A stretch of 62,248 nucleotides of DNA from Pectobacterium betavasculorum (lineage in GTDB: Bacteria; Pseudomonadota; Gammaproteobacteria; Enterobacterales; Enterobacteriaceae): NCBI RefSeq assembly GCF_000749845.1, contig NZ_JQHM01000017.1:1-62248 (forward strand), read 5' to 3'. The notes below the pieces were generated by a model. The model was not told the DNA's origin. It was given only the letters and a program-made list of their open reading frames with translations, and did not search any database. Shown in pieces: positions 1-8,457 of the stretch (within the stretch, counting starts at the first letter, position 1; each line of letters opens with the position of its first letter). The position numbers were made by a program, and so were the translations under genes.

Positions 1-128
1 TATACCCGTCATACTTCAAGCTGCTTGTGCGTTGGCTGCCTTTGCTCACCCCAGTCACTTACCTGAGTAAGCTCCTGGGGATTCTCGCAGTTGCCGCCTT
101 CACGCAACTCGAATTATTTAGGGTATAT
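1..128. repeat. ERIC (IRU) element 1
   Basis: Imperfect palindrome of about 127 bp running from TATACCCGTCAT to AGGGTATA. Its centre carries the two segments matched by the classical ERIC primers (CTCACCCCAGTCACTTAC and GTAAGCTCCTGGGGATTC). It ends 57 bases before the AEC transporter start, so it probably lies in that gene's leader or promoter region. Its left end coincides with the window edge. Confidence 0.93.
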
Positions 129-184
129 CTCCGTAATAACGGATCCCCTTTCTGACTCGGTGCCGGTAATAAGGAAGTGGCTTC

Positions 185-1141
185 ATGCCTGCATTTATTG
201 TTTCGCTTTGGCACCAGATTTTTCTGTCGTTACCTCTCTTCGTTCTTATCGCGCTCGGCTATAGCCTGATTCGCTACGGTAAATGGCCGACCACCGTGAC
301 CGATGGCATGACGCGCTTTGTCTTCTCTGTGGCAATGCCCGCGATGCTGTTCCGCCTGATGTCGGATTTCTCCAAACGCCCGGTGGTGGATGCCCGGCTG
401 CTGATCGCTTTTTTCGGCGGCTGCCTGCTGGTGTTTGTTCTTGGCCGTATTGTGGCGCGTAAAGTTTTTCATCTCGACGGTGTCTCCGGTTCGCTTTTCG
501 CACTAAGCGGCATCTTCTCCAACAACGTGATGCTGGGACTGCCGATTGCCACACTAATGCTGGGTGAAGAGGCAATTCCGTCCGTCGCGCTGGTCGTGGT
601 GTTTAACGGACTTATTCTGTGGACGTTGGTAACGGTGTCGGTGGAATGGGCGCGTAATGGGGCGCTGTCGCTACAGGGCTTTACCAAAACCGCACTAGGC
701 GTGCTGAAGAACCCGCTGATTATCGGCATCTTGTCCGGTACGGTATTCAGCCTGACGGGCTTACCGTTGCCGTCGTATGTCGATCAGCCGCTTGCCATGC
801 TGGGGCAGATTGCCGCGCCGCTGTCGCTGGTGGCGCTGGGAATGGGGCTGGCGGAATACCGCGTGCGCGACGGCTGGCAGATCAGCACCGCGATTTGCAC
901 GATCAAACTGCTGGTTCAGCCGCTGGTGATCTGGGGGATTGCCGTCGCGCTTGGCCTGCCGGAAATGGAGACGCGTGCGGTCGTGCTGCTTGGGTCGATG
1001 GCGGTGGGCGTTAACGTTTATCTGATGTCGCGCCAGTTCGATGTACTGGGCGGCCCGGTGGCATCGAGCCTGTTGCTATCAACGGCGATGGCGGCATTAA
1101 CCACGCCGTTGATTCTGACGCTGATGGGTGTGCGGCTATAG
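185..1141 (+). CDS. AEC-family (auxin efflux carrier/malonate-type) transporter
   Basis: Inner-membrane permease of 318 residues, the usual length for the AEC family (BASS-fold transporters of carboxylates or auxin-like acids). About ten hydrophobic segments cover almost the whole chain. A central, more polar region near residues 155-185 separates two five-helix halves. The N-terminal half contains the polar helix break LSGIFSNNVMLGLP (about residues 107-120) and the C-terminal half has a Gly-rich helix (SLVALGMGLAEYRVRDG), both typical of the family. The ATG at 185 follows AAGGAAGTGG. No metabolic gene is adjacent, so the substrate cannot be inferred. An ERIC element sits immediately upstream. 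Confidence 0.85.
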   Translation: MPAFIVSLWHQIFLSLPLFVLIALGYSLIRYGKWPTTVTDGMTRFVFSVAMPAMLFRLMSDFSKRPVVDARLLIAFFGGCLLVFVLGRIVARKVFHLDGVSGSLFALSGIFSNNVMLGLPIATLMLGEEAIPSVALVVVFNGLILWTLVTVSVEWARNGALSLQGFTKTALGVLKNPLIIGILSGTVFSLTGLPLPSYVDQPLAMLGQIAAPLSLVALGMGLAEYRVRDGWQISTAICTIKLLVQPLVIWGIAVALGLPEMETRAVVLLGSMAVGVNVYLMSRQFDVLGGPVASSLLLSTAMAALTTPLILTLMGVRL

Positions 1142-1199
1142 CCATCCACGCTTGGCTGAGGAAGCCTGTGGTTAGGCACTCTGTTAGTGTTATGTAATG

Positions 1200-1355
1200 T
1201 TTCGTGCGCGTTTGCTCTCGTGGTTTTCTGCAACCGTTGTCGCATGCGCCCGACACGGTGCGGCTCAATCGCCGCCGCCCCGTGACCCCCGGCTTTTCGC
1301 GGCGTCCATGCCGCTCATCCGGCGGTCACGCCCACCTCAGCGTAATTCTTTACGC
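1200..1355. repeat. R-family intergenic repeat, copy 1
   Basis: GC-rich intergenic sequence starting TTTCGTGCGCG and containing CGCCCGACAC, GCTCAATCGCCG and CCCCGTGACCCCCGGC, then a second module ending TAATTCTTTACGC. The same order of blocks recurs at 52260-52413, and the first module recurs inverted at 12031-12125. It fills most of the gap between the AEC gene and the Gln-rich gene. An open frame through it has no coding character. It is not an ERIC or a BIME that I recognise. Confidence 0.7.
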
Positions 1356-1393
1356 GCGTAAGATAATAAAAATCAAAAGAGCAGACCCGTTGA

Positions 1394-1690
1394 TCAGGGG
1401 TTCTGTTTAATCGGCGGCGGTGGTGTGGTTCTCTGTGAGCGCTGTAAATCCTTCTGTAGCTGCTGCTGGCGCTGTTGTTGCAACTGCTGATTGCGCTGCT
1501 GGAGCTGCTGATTCAATTGCTGTTGCTGCAATTTCTGGCTCTGCTGCATATTCTGCTGCAACTGTTTCTGGCTGCTGATGCCGTTCTCAAACTGCTGCTG
1601 AGGTGTGGGCGCTTGCGGCGTGTTAGCGCTTGCCAGAAGCGGCAGGCCGAGCAGCACAGCACAGGCCAATAATGTCTTAGGGTGTTTCAT
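1394..1690 (-). CDS. Gln-rich exported small protein (possibly DUF2756/YhhA-like)
   Basis: Predicted 98-residue periplasmic protein. It has a signal peptide (MKHPKTLLACAVLLGLPLLA, cleavage expected near SANT), a long polyglutamine-rich stretch (about residues 25-85) likely to form a helix or coiled coil, and a Pro-rich tail TTPPPPIKQNP. I chose the ATG at 1690 because it is preceded by GGAGG and begins the signal peptide; a longer frame to 1729 adds 13 unlikely residues. Composition and layout recall E. coli YhhA (DUF2756), but low-complexity sequence makes this assignment weak. Function unknown. Confidence 0.65.
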   Translation of the reverse strand: MKHPKTLLACAVLLGLPLLASANTPQAPTPQQQFENGISSQKQLQQNMQQSQKLQQQQLNQQLQQRNQQLQQQRQQQLQKDLQRSQRTTPPPPIKQNP

Positions 1691-1744
1691 TAAACCTCCA
1701 CACAAGCCTTCGGCCTGTCGATAAGCCATTTGTGAAACGCAAAC

Positions 1745-1847
1745 AGCGATAATGAGATAGAAGAGTAAAGCGTTTGCGCCATGGATGGCGCAATCCGAGC
1801 GTACAGGGATGTATTCACAGCGTCTTTACGATCTATCCATTATCGCT
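1745..1847. repeat. B-family inverted-repeat element, copy 1
   Basis: Element of 103 bp with matching ends (AGCGATAATGAGATAGA and TCTATCCATTATCGCT, inverted). Its interior carries GAGTAAAGCGTTTGCGCC, GCGTACAGGGATGTATTCAC and CGTCTTTACGA. Further copies lie at 25041-25145 and 35433-35613. It separates the divergent Gln-rich gene and trmL. Such a small palindromic unit without an ORF looks like a MITE or REP-like element. Confidence 0.75.
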
Positions 1848-2001
1848 GCTCGAACGCCTTTTTCCGTAAGATCAAGTGTAATCGCTGTGGATGAAAACGT
1901 CGTGCAGAGTAATCCGCAATCCTGCGTGCACAGGTTTTGGGTTGCCCTGTGGGAATGCGTTATACTGCGGCGGAATTTTTCTTCGTGGTTGACGCTATCT
2001 C

Positions 2002-2466
2002 ATGTTCCATATCGCGCTCTATGAGCCTAAAATTGCACCGAACACCGGCAATATTATCCGATTGTCTGCCAACAACGGCTGTACGCTTCATTTAATTGAA
2101 CCGCTAGGGTTTGATTTTGAAGAGAAGAAACTGCGCCGCGCAGGACTGGATTACCATGACCTAGCGAACGTCAGCCGTCATAAAAACTATCAGGATTTTC
2201 TGGCCGCGGTTCCCGGAAAACGTATCTTCGCCTGTACGACTAAAGGCAGCCGTCCCTACGATCAGCCGACCTACCAGCCGGGCGATGTGTTGCTGTTTGG
2301 ATCGGAAACGTCAGGGCTACCAGACGAGATTCGCAACGGCTTCGAGTCAGATTTTCGTATCCGCATTCCAATGCAGTCCGACAGCCGCAGCCTGAATCTG
2401 TCCAATGCGGTAGCGATCATCAGCTATGAAGCCTGGCGGCAAAATGGTTTTGGTGGCTGCCTGTAG
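2002..2466 (+). CDS. trmL: tRNA (cytidine(34)-2'-O)-methyltransferase TrmL
   Basis: SPOUT-class RNA methyltransferase of 154 residues. In E. coli it methylates the wobble ribose of tRNA-Leu (CmAA and cmnm5UmAA). The N-terminal substrate region ([20 protein letters not shown]) and the C-terminal trefoil-knot AdoMet site ([11 protein letters not shown] and [18 protein letters not shown]) are both present and match the family almost throughout. Full length is as in E. coli (YibK, about 157). No partner gene is adjacent; the gene is divergent from the Gln-rich gene across a B-family repeat. Confidence 0.95.
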   Translation: MFHIALYEPKIAPNTGNIIRLSANNGCTLHLIEPLGFDFEEKKLRRAGLDYHDLANVSRHKNYQDFLAAVPGKRIFACTTKGSRPYDQPTYQPGDVLLFGSETSGLPDEIRNGFESDFRIRIPMQSDSRSLNLSNAVAIISYEAWRQNGFGGCL

Positions 2467-2486
2467 TTAGCTGTAGTTACATGTAG

Positions 2487-3296
2487 CTACTCTGTTCTAC
2501 TGCTGCGCGATGGTGATTTCTTCGATAGCGGATTCACCAAAAATACCACTTCTCCGCGATAATACGGTGAAGTGGCAAGGCGTTGTTGCCACTGTTGCTC
2601 CCACTTGCCGTTTTGTACCAGCCCCACCCGGAAAGGCAGAGTCAGCTTCATCAGCGCGGGCAGGTACTCGGCGTAGTGGGTAATGGTGCTGCGCCCCTGA
2701 TAGGTCTGCACCACCACTTCATCCAACTTACCCTGTAAGCGGTTCAGCGCAGAGACATCACCGGTTTTCGACCAGTCGAGCAAACCCGTGATACTGAGCT
2801 GACAATCTTCGGGTAAACGCTTGCGCAACTGTGTCAGAAATGCGACATAGCCTGCCAGTTGATAACTTTTCGCGTCAAAATCGATCTGGATTCCGACAAC
2901 TTGATTGCCGTGGCGCCGCCACTTTTCCCGTAACTTTAGTATCCGGTTCAGGTGACGATCGGAAAGCTCCAGCGTGGTCATACGGAAAGCCAGCCAGACG
3001 CGGTTAACGCGCAGCTGGCTGGGCGGAATCCCCTGACGCAGGAAAACGACTTTGCCCTGACGGCGGGCGATTTCTCCCTGATGCAGATACAGCGTCTGTG
3101 CCTGATGCAGAATCGGCTGTGGTCGCACCGCTGCCCACAGCCAGAAATCCTGATAGCGTGTCGCATCGACGATGGTGGGGGCCGTGTTGATGGCTGAAAG
3201 TGCAACGTTAACGGAAGCGGCCTGCGTACAGAACGAGAGCAGGCCAGCCAAGGCAATTAACGGCGTTACCAGTAATAATCGAGCTTTTCTGCCCAC
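2487..3296 (-). CDS. DUF3142-family exported protein
   Basis: Protein of 269 residues with a likely signal peptide (basic start MGRKARLLLV, hydrophobic core, Ala-rich end FCTQAASV). The rest is compatible with the TIM-barrel-like DUF3142 family: VVGIQIDFDAKSYQLAGY (about residues 132-150) and a region ending LDEVVVQTYQGR, which looks like strands of a glycosidase-type barrel. The acidic pair in QIDFD is a candidate functional site. The start overlaps the end of the upstream TPR gene by 31 bases, so the two are probably co-translated and may act together in the envelope. Biological role unknown. Confidence 0.75.
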   Translation of the reverse strand: MGRKARLLLVTPLIALAGLLSFCTQAASVNVALSAINTAPTIVDATRYQDFWLWAAVRPQPILHQAQTLYLHQGEIARRQGKVVFLRQGIPPSQLRVNRVWLAFRMTTLELSDRHLNRILKLREKWRRHGNQVVGIQIDFDAKSYQLAGYVAFLTQLRKRLPEDCQLSITGLLDWSKTGDVSALNRLQGKLDEVVVQTYQGRSTITHYAEYLPALMKLTLPFRVGLVQNGKWEQQWQQRLATSPYYRGEVVFLVNPLSKKSPSRSSRTE

Positions 3297-5434
3297 TCGC
3301 TGCCTTTGTACTTGGTTTTCAGTTGGGTAAACCAGGCTTTACGCGTTGCCTTGCTGATTTCCTGTGGGCCACAGTCGTTATAGCCGCTTGGCGCATAGCA
3401 GTAGACCGCGCGATACAGGGCGTAAGTCTTGTCTTCCGGCGGCGCTTTTGGATCGGCTATCACCCGTACATAACCATCCAGACGATTATATTCAGTGCCC
3501 GCGAACTGGGTAGGTGCATTGGTGAGTCCGCTCAGCATAGTGCTTTCACCCCAGTCGAAATCCACGCTGTTATTGGTGCGGAGGAAAAACTCGCCGAGGC
3601 AGTTAATCGCGCGGGCATCATTAGGACGCTGGTTCAGCGTCGTGACCACGTCTCCCAGCGCTGGACACTGGTAGCCTTCCTCGGTGTCGCTGCCGTCCCA
3701 GTCAAATGCCGTCAAATCTTCCTGATTCCAACTCTGGTTTTCGCTGCTGACCAGCGGCGTGATGTCTTTTCTCAACTTAACATCTTTGAGATAGCTGGCG
3801 TAATCACCGTGGGTCAGTGATTTAGTTAATAGCGTATGTAGCGCGATAGCCCGTTCTTCATGGGTTTGCTGTGAGCCAGTTTGCTGACGGAGCAGATCGG
3901 CGTTAGCGCTGGTTTTCAGCACCGCAGAACGAAAACGCAGATTCTTCACCGGGCTGTCAGCGGTAAAGATGCGCTCCGGGTGTCCCGCTTTGACCAACGT
4001 TTCCGCCAGTGCCAGCTGTAGGAACTGATTTTGGCTATATCCCATATTGTGCGTTAACAACTGACGCCAGTGCGCTTCAGCCTCATCCCAACGCTCCAGA
4101 CGTACCAGCGCTCGACCGCGTAATACTTGCAGGCTGAAACGCACGGTATCTGTCAGATCGTTCGCCTGTGTCGCGGGAACGCTGTTAACCACGGCGGTGT
4201 AATCTTTTTGACCATAAAACAGCTGCGCTGCCTGAAGGTAGCTGAACGCTTCCTGCATGTTGTCCTGCTCGAACAGCGGCTTCTGCGCGGTCAGCTCATC
4301 AGTGGATAATGCGGGTAATACCATCCATCCTTCATCTGAACGCAAGCGTTTGAGATCTTGCACCATCGTCAACGGCGCACTGCCCGGTGCACTGGTGAAC
4401 TGCCGATTTTCCAGCAGCTTGTTGTCGATCTCATCGCTCAACTCAAGGAGGGTTTCGACGTCGGAGGTATTGTCCAACTCGTGTTGGTACGTTTTCGCTA
4501 AGGCATTCACATCGTCCATTATCCAGTAAGCGCGGCGGTATAACCCGTTAGCGGATTCGATGTATTGCCCGTCTGGATACTGTTTCAGATAGTCGCCAAT
4601 CTGCTGAACGGCCAGTTGTGCGGCGGCTTTATCGGCTTTGCTGGCATCGAACATGTTGTATTCATCTAGCGCGTTTTCCATGGCTTTATTGATTGCCACA
4701 CGAATCAACATATAGCGTGAGGTTTCCGCGACCCACGGCTGCGGTGAAGACGTTAACGCCTGAAATCCGCTTTCTGCCTCATCGAAGTGGCCCTGATAAA
4801 ACGCCAGAACTGTGACCAGATATTGCTTGAGTGCGCCAGCATGCCCCTCATCCGGCAAACTGGTGAGGCCGGCTACCAGCGCCTCTTTTGCATAAAGCGC
4901 GTTGAGGAGATTCACACGCTGATGTGCCAGCAGCGTGCGCTGCTCATCAGTGAGCTGTGTATCAGCCAGCAATACGTCAAAAAATGCTTCCAGCGTGGAG
5001 AGATCATTGGAAATATGCCGTCCTTCGTTATCGTCAGCCGAAAACGTGGAAATAGTGCCCTGAACGGGTAAAGGAAGATTGAGTCGCTTTGCTTTGTTGA
5101 GCGTTGAAAGGTAAGGCGCATCTGCTGTGACATCTTCCCCCGACGGCAAAACCGCTTCCGTGGCCGCAATCCCCATGACTCTGTAGGCCGTGAAAGGGTC
5201 GATACGTGAACGCGTTTGATCGGGTAAAGGGTGGGGTAACGGAAGCGACATGTTATGAAGGCGACTTTGCAGCAGCATCAGATTAGCACGCGTGTCGTTG
5301 CCCGGCTGCAAATAGGGTAGGGCGGATACGCCACATTCTGAGTCGGAAAAGCCGCAAACTCCATCGCTGGAACTGAATGCCTGACTGCTCATTAACGCGC
5401 TCAGTACGCCAGCCAGCAGCGCTACTCCTTTCAT
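3266..5434 (-). CDS. exported TPR-like protein of unknown function
   Basis: Protein of 722 residues with a clear signal peptide (MKGVALLAGVLSALMSSQAF, cleavage near SSS), followed by four Cys within or just after the first mature segment (VCGFSDSECG) and near the C-terminus (QCPALG, INCLGEFF, CYAPSGYNDCG), suggesting periplasmic disulphides. Residues about 200-500 are alpha-helical with TPR-like pairs such as AFSYLQAAQLFYGQKDY and LRGRALVRLERWDEAEAHWR. I do not recognise the family. It precedes and overlaps the DUF3142 gene by 31 bases, and the pair lies between trmL and cpxA, facing the same way as cpxRA. Confidence 0.7.
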   Translation of the reverse strand: MKGVALLAGVLSALMSSQAFSSSDGVCGFSDSECGVSALPYLQPGNDTRANLMLLQSRLHNMSLPLPHPLPDQTRSRIDPFTAYRVMGIAATEAVLPSGEDVTADAPYLSTLNKAKRLNLPLPVQGTISTFSADDNEGRHISNDLSTLEAFFDVLLADTQLTDEQRTLLAHQRVNLLNALYAKEALVAGLTSLPDEGHAGALKQYLVTVLAFYQGHFDEAESGFQALTSSPQPWVAETSRYMLIRVAINKAMENALDEYNMFDASKADKAAAQLAVQQIGDYLKQYPDGQYIESANGLYRRAYWIMDDVNALAKTYQHELDNTSDVETLLELSDEIDNKLLENRQFTSAPGSAPLTMVQDLKRLRSDEGWMVLPALSTDELTAQKPLFEQDNMQEAFSYLQAAQLFYGQKDYTAVVNSVPATQANDLTDTVRFSLQVLRGRALVRLERWDEAEAHWRQLLTHNMGYSQNQFLQLALAETLVKAGHPERIFTADSPVKNLRFRSAVLKTSANADLLRQQTGSQQTHEERAIALHTLLTKSLTHGDYASYLKDVKLRKDITPLVSSENQSWNQEDLTAFDWDGSDTEEGYQCPALGDVVTTLNQRPNDARAINCLGEFFLRTNNSVDFDWGESTMLSGLTNAPTQFAGTEYNRLDGYVRVIADPKAPPEDKTYALYRAVYCYAPSGYNDCGPQEISKATRKAWFTQLKTKYKGSEWAEKLDYYW

Positions 5435-5543
5435 GGTTAGTATCCTTCATTCAACACGGGTCTTGCCTGTTTTCGGCATGAGTGGGATCACTCTACGCAA
5501 TCGCGTAAAAAACTCAATGCTGGGGAGATAAGCATAATGTGAC

Positions 5544-5563
5544 AGGTGCCCGTGCGGGCACCT
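5544..5563 (-). terminator. stem-loop downstream of cpxA
   Basis: Perfect 9-bp stem AGGTGCCCG/CGGGCACCT with a 2-base loop, lying 36 bases past the cpxA stop in the 164-base gap before the TPR gene. It has no proper U-tract, so it may be an mRNA-stabilising 3' hairpin rather than a strong terminator. Confidence 0.45.
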
Positions 5564-5598
5564 GAGAGGATGTTGCGGTAGGAACGATTTTGCCTGAT

Positions 5599-6969
5599 TT
5601 ATCGCTGATGCAACGGCAGCCAGATGATTAAGCGTAACCCGCCTAGTGGGCTGTCCTCCGCTTTTACCCAGCCTTTGTGCTGCATAATGGCGGTTTCCAC
5701 GATGGCAAGCCCTAAACCGCTTCCGCCAGATGCGCGGTCACGTGCTTCATCCGTACGGTAGAAGGGGCGGAAAATCTGTTCACGATCTTCCGGGCTAACG
5801 CCGGGGCCATCGTCATCCACTTTGATGGTGATGCCCTGATTATCCACTGAGAAGGCCACTTCGATGTGGTTGTGGGAATAGCGTAGCGCGTTGCGCACGA
5901 TATTTTCTAACGCACTGTCGAGCGAGGCAGGGTTGCCAAAGAGTGTCCACGGTCCCGGAGGATAGGGCACTTCCAGCGTTTTGCCCATCTGCTCGGCTTC
6001 AAAGGCGGCATCGTCCAGCACATCGCCCCACAGTTCATCGGCACGCAGGAACTCACGGGTCAGTTCGTTCTTGTGTTGATTACGTGAGAGTACCAGCAGA
6101 TCGTTAATCATGCTGTCGAGCCGCTGCGTTTCCATCTCAATGCGGTTCAGCTCATTGCCTTCACCTTGACGCCGACGCAGCAGCGCCGTCGCCAACTGTA
6201 AGCGTGTCAGCGGCGTGCGCAGCTCGTGAGAGATATCCGACAGCAGCCGTTGCTGTGCGGTAACCATTCGCTCCAGCGCGCTAACCATCTGGTTAAAGCT
6301 GACGCCCGTCGCCAGAAACTCCTGCGGGCCGGACTCTAACTCAGGATGCTGACGTAAGTTGCCTTTGGCGACTTCGTCGGCAGCGTGTTTGAGCTTACGT
6401 GCGGGTTTCGCCAGGCTCCAGGCGAGCCAAAGCAACAGCGGTGAACTGATCAGCATCGTGAAGATCAGCAGCAGCAAAGGGCGGTCAAACAGCAGACTAA
6501 TAAAATCGGACTGCGGACTGCTGGCAGGACGAATCAAGTAAAGCTGGTAGTTGTCATCACCATCGCGGATTGCAAAGGGACCGAGAAGCTCAATGCGGCC
6601 ATAATTCTTCTTTTGCGGATGGTCGGCGTTATCTGACAGCCCGATAAAATTACGCACGATCGGGGTTTCGTGCTTCTCTGCGCCGAAAATACGACCTTCG
6701 CTGGTGACCAGGAAAAGACGTTGCCCCGGCGGAGCCCACTTTTCCAGCACCCAAAACAGCCGCAACCACCAGCGCAGATCGTTGGCTGGTGTGTTGGCGA
6801 GGTCTGCTTCAATGTGCTGTTCCAGCATGATGCCCTGCCGCTGCTCATTTTCCAGCAGGGCGGTAAGCTGGCGCGAGTCCAGCTTGGGCACCATCAGTAC
6901 CAGCATGAGTACCAGCGCCAGCGTTAACCAAAAAATGGCAAAGATACGGGCGGTCAAACTATTGATCAT
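5599..6969 (-). CDS. cpxA: envelope-stress sensor histidine kinase CpxA
   Basis: Inner-membrane sensor kinase/phosphatase of 456 residues. TM1 is at about 9-29, a periplasmic sensor domain at 30-162, TM2 at about 164-186, then HAMP and DHp. The phosphorylated histidine falls at residue 248 (DISHELRTP), the same number as in E. coli. The ATPase domain has the N-box (ENIVRNALRYSHN), DDDGPGV and GGSGLGLAIVE. It phosphorylates CpxR on envelope misfolding; CpxP holds it off. The ATG overlaps the cpxR stop by 4 bases, so translation is coupled. Confidence 0.97.
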   Translation of the reverse strand: MINSLTARIFAIFWLTLALVLMLVLMVPKLDSRQLTALLENEQRQGIMLEQHIEADLANTPANDLRWWLRLFWVLEKWAPPGQRLFLVTSEGRIFGAEKHETPIVRNFIGLSDNADHPQKKNYGRIELLGPFAIRDGDDNYQLYLIRPASSPQSDFISLLFDRPLLLLIFTMLISSPLLLWLAWSLAKPARKLKHAADEVAKGNLRQHPELESGPQEFLATGVSFNQMVSALERMVTAQQRLLSDISHELRTPLTRLQLATALLRRRQGEGNELNRIEMETQRLDSMINDLLVLSRNQHKNELTREFLRADELWGDVLDDAAFEAEQMGKTLEVPYPPGPWTLFGNPASLDSALENIVRNALRYSHNHIEVAFSVDNQGITIKVDDDGPGVSPEDREQIFRPFYRTDEARDRASGGSGLGLAIVETAIMQHKGWVKAEDSPLGGLRLIIWLPLHQR

Positions 6970-7664
6970 GCAGCCGATACCATCAAATAGCCTCGTCCAC
7001 GCAGCGTTTTAAACCAGGGTAAGCCATCCTTACGTTCTGGCAATTTACGCCGCAGGTTCGAGATATGCATATCGATCGCACGGTCAAACGGCGTCAGTCG
7101 TTTCCCCAGCACTTCCTGACTTAAATGTTCGCGCGAAACCACCTGTCCCAGCCGCTGTGCCAGCAGATAGAGCAGCGTGAACTCCGTGCCCGTCAAATCC
7201 AGCACGATATCGTCAAAGCTGGCTTCCTGCCGTCCGGGGTTCAGACGCAGGCCGTCGACTTCCAGCGTCGGCGCGCTGTTATCGCCTGCCTGCTGTTGAT
7301 CGGTCCAGTTGGAACGGCGAAGAATCGCGCGAATCCGCGCCACCAGTTCTCTGTCGTTAAAAGGCTTCGGCAGATAATCATCTGCACCCAGTTCCAGACC
7401 AAGAACGCGGTCCAGTTCACTGCCGCGGGCGGTCAACATGATGACCGGTGTTTGATGCTGCTGTCGTAGTTCTTTTAATGTATCGATACCGTTTTTCTTC
7501 GGCATCATCACATCCAGTAATAACAGGTCAATGGTGTTATCTAATACCTGTAGGGCTTGCTCGCCGTCGTAGGCGACAACGACGTTAAAACCTTCCATTT
7601 CGAGCAACTCTTTCAATAAAGCAGTCAGCTCTCTATCGTCATCAACCAGCAGAATTTTATTCAT
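6966..7664 (-). CDS. cpxR: response regulator CpxR
   Basis: OmpR/PhoB-type regulator of 232 residues. The receiver domain has the acidic pocket (DDD at 8-10), phospho-acceptor Asp51 (LLLLDVMMP) and Lys in the YLPKPF loop. The C-terminal winged helix includes the SNLRRKL recognition region. The start at 7664 (MNKILLVDDD) follows GGAGG at good spacing; a frame opening at 7697 would add 11 residues without homology. First gene of cpxRA, divergent from cpxP across a CpxR box. Confidence 0.97.
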   Translation of the reverse strand: MNKILLVDDDRELTALLKELLEMEGFNVVVAYDGEQALQVLDNTIDLLLLDVMMPKKNGIDTLKELRQQHQTPVIMLTARGSELDRVLGLELGADDYLPKPFNDRELVARIRAILRRSNWTDQQQAGDNSAPTLEVDGLRLNPGRQEASFDDIVLDLTGTEFTLLYLLAQRLGQVVSREHLSQEVLGKRLTPFDRAIDMHISNLRRKLPERKDGLPWFKTLRGRGYLMVSAA

Positions 7665-7718
7665 GTTTTCTCTACCTCCAAGGGCAAAATACGACATAGA
7701 TTAGCGCTATTCCATGAC

Positions 7719-7733
7719 TTTACGTAGTTTTAC
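7719..7733. promoter_or_regulatory. CpxR box in the cpxR-cpxP intergenic region
   Basis: TTTAC-GTAGT-TTTAC is the exact complement of the CpxR consensus GTAAA-N5-GTAAA. It lies 55 bases upstream of cpxR and 85 upstream of cpxP, placed to activate both divergent promoters as in E. coli. Confidence 0.88.
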
Positions 7734-7817
7734 ATCCTCTGACGCATGTTTGCAGCAAGATGCGTAGACTCATGCTCATTGATTCACAAAATGACGTACC
7801 GCTCTGGAGAGTTATTG

Positions 7818-8327
7818 ATGCAACAGTTCGCAACCTTATCTCTTGCTTCACTGCTTATGTTAGGCACTTTTACCGCCTTTGCAGCAGAAAGTGGAGACGC
7901 CCCGGCGAGCGGCTGGCATATCGATGATTCCGCCACAAAAGGGGCACCCGGCCAGCAAGGTATGTTCGATGGCGTGAGGCTGACAGAGCAACAGCGTCAG
8001 CAGATGCGTGATTTGATGCACCAGAGTCGTCAGGACAAACCGGCGTTTAATGCCGAAGATGTTAAAGCCATGCACAAGCTGGTGACGGCAGAAACGTTTG
8101 ATGAAGCGGCGGTGCGAGCGCAGATAACCCGAATGATGGGTGTGCAAATTGAGCGTCAGATTCAGATGACCCGAGTGCGCAACCAAATGTACAACCTGCT
8201 GACGCCAGCGCAGAAAGAGATCTTAGAGCTGAAGCATAAGCAACGCATGAAAGAGATGCAGCAGCAGATATCCATGTTTAACCAGATGGCCGCGCCATCA
8301 TCAGGTACAGCAAGTCATCCCGAGTAG
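7818..8327 (+). CDS. cpxP: periplasmic Cpx repressor/adaptor CpxP
   Basis: Small alpha-helical periplasmic protein (169 residues) of the Spy/CpxP family that dampens CpxA and delivers misfolded proteins to DegP. It has a signal peptide (MQQFATLSLASLLMLGTFTA, cleavage near AFA-AE) and the two LTxxQ signatures, LTEQQRQQM (about residue 53) and LLTPAQKEI. The ATG at 7818 opens the signal peptide; an upstream ATG at 7746 would put 24 polar residues in front of it. Induction by phosphorylated CpxR is expected from the box upstream. The 3' UTR encodes CpxQ. Confidence 0.95.
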   Translation: MQQFATLSLASLLMLGTFTAFAAESGDAPASGWHIDDSATKGAPGQQGMFDGVRLTEQQRQQMRDLMHQSRQDKPAFNAEDVKAMHKLVTAETFDEAAVRAQITRMMGVQIERQIQMTRVRNQMYNLLTPAQKEILELKHKQRMKEMQQQISMFNQMAAPSSGTASHPE

Positions 8328-8395
8328 TCGCGTGAGTGTAGTAAGTTGTAACGTAGTGCAGTCCGAGTAGTAATGTGTAGTAGGTACACACCCTG

Positions 8396-8457
8396 TTTTT
8401 CCTTGCCATAGACACCATCCCTGTCTTTTTGCCCTCCATGATGGAGGGCTTTTTTTT
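8396..8457 (+). ncRNA. cpxQ: CpxQ sRNA (3'-UTR of cpxP)
   Basis: The segment starting TTTTTCCTTGCCATAGACAC and continuing CATCCCTGTCTT before the terminator matches, from memory, the conserved seed region of the Hfq-dependent sRNA CpxQ. In E. coli and Salmonella it is cut from cpxP mRNA by RNase E and represses inner-membrane protein mRNAs. The terminator stem differs in sequence (GCCCTCCATGATGGAGGGC) but is in the same place. No separate promoter is needed. Confidence 0.85.
8431..8457 (+). terminator. Rho-independent terminator of cpxP/CpxQ
   Basis: GCCCTCCATGATGGAGGGC forms a 7-8 bp GC-rich stem and is followed by eight T residues. It also supplies the 3' end and Hfq-binding U-tail of CpxQ. 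Confidence 0.93.

Noticed and set aside
1475-1672. Plus-strand Leu-rich frame
   Set aside because: Mirror of the Gln-rich gene on the other strand (CTG/CAG complement); no start signal.
1785-2024. Plus-strand frame of 79 codons upstream of trmL
   Set aside because: It runs through B-family repeat copy 1 and into the trmL start; no ribosome site or family.
8328-8395. GTAGT-rich stretch after cpxP
   Set aside because: Looks like a short tandem repeat at first, but spacing and sequence are irregular; it is part of the cpxP 3' UTR before CpxQ.
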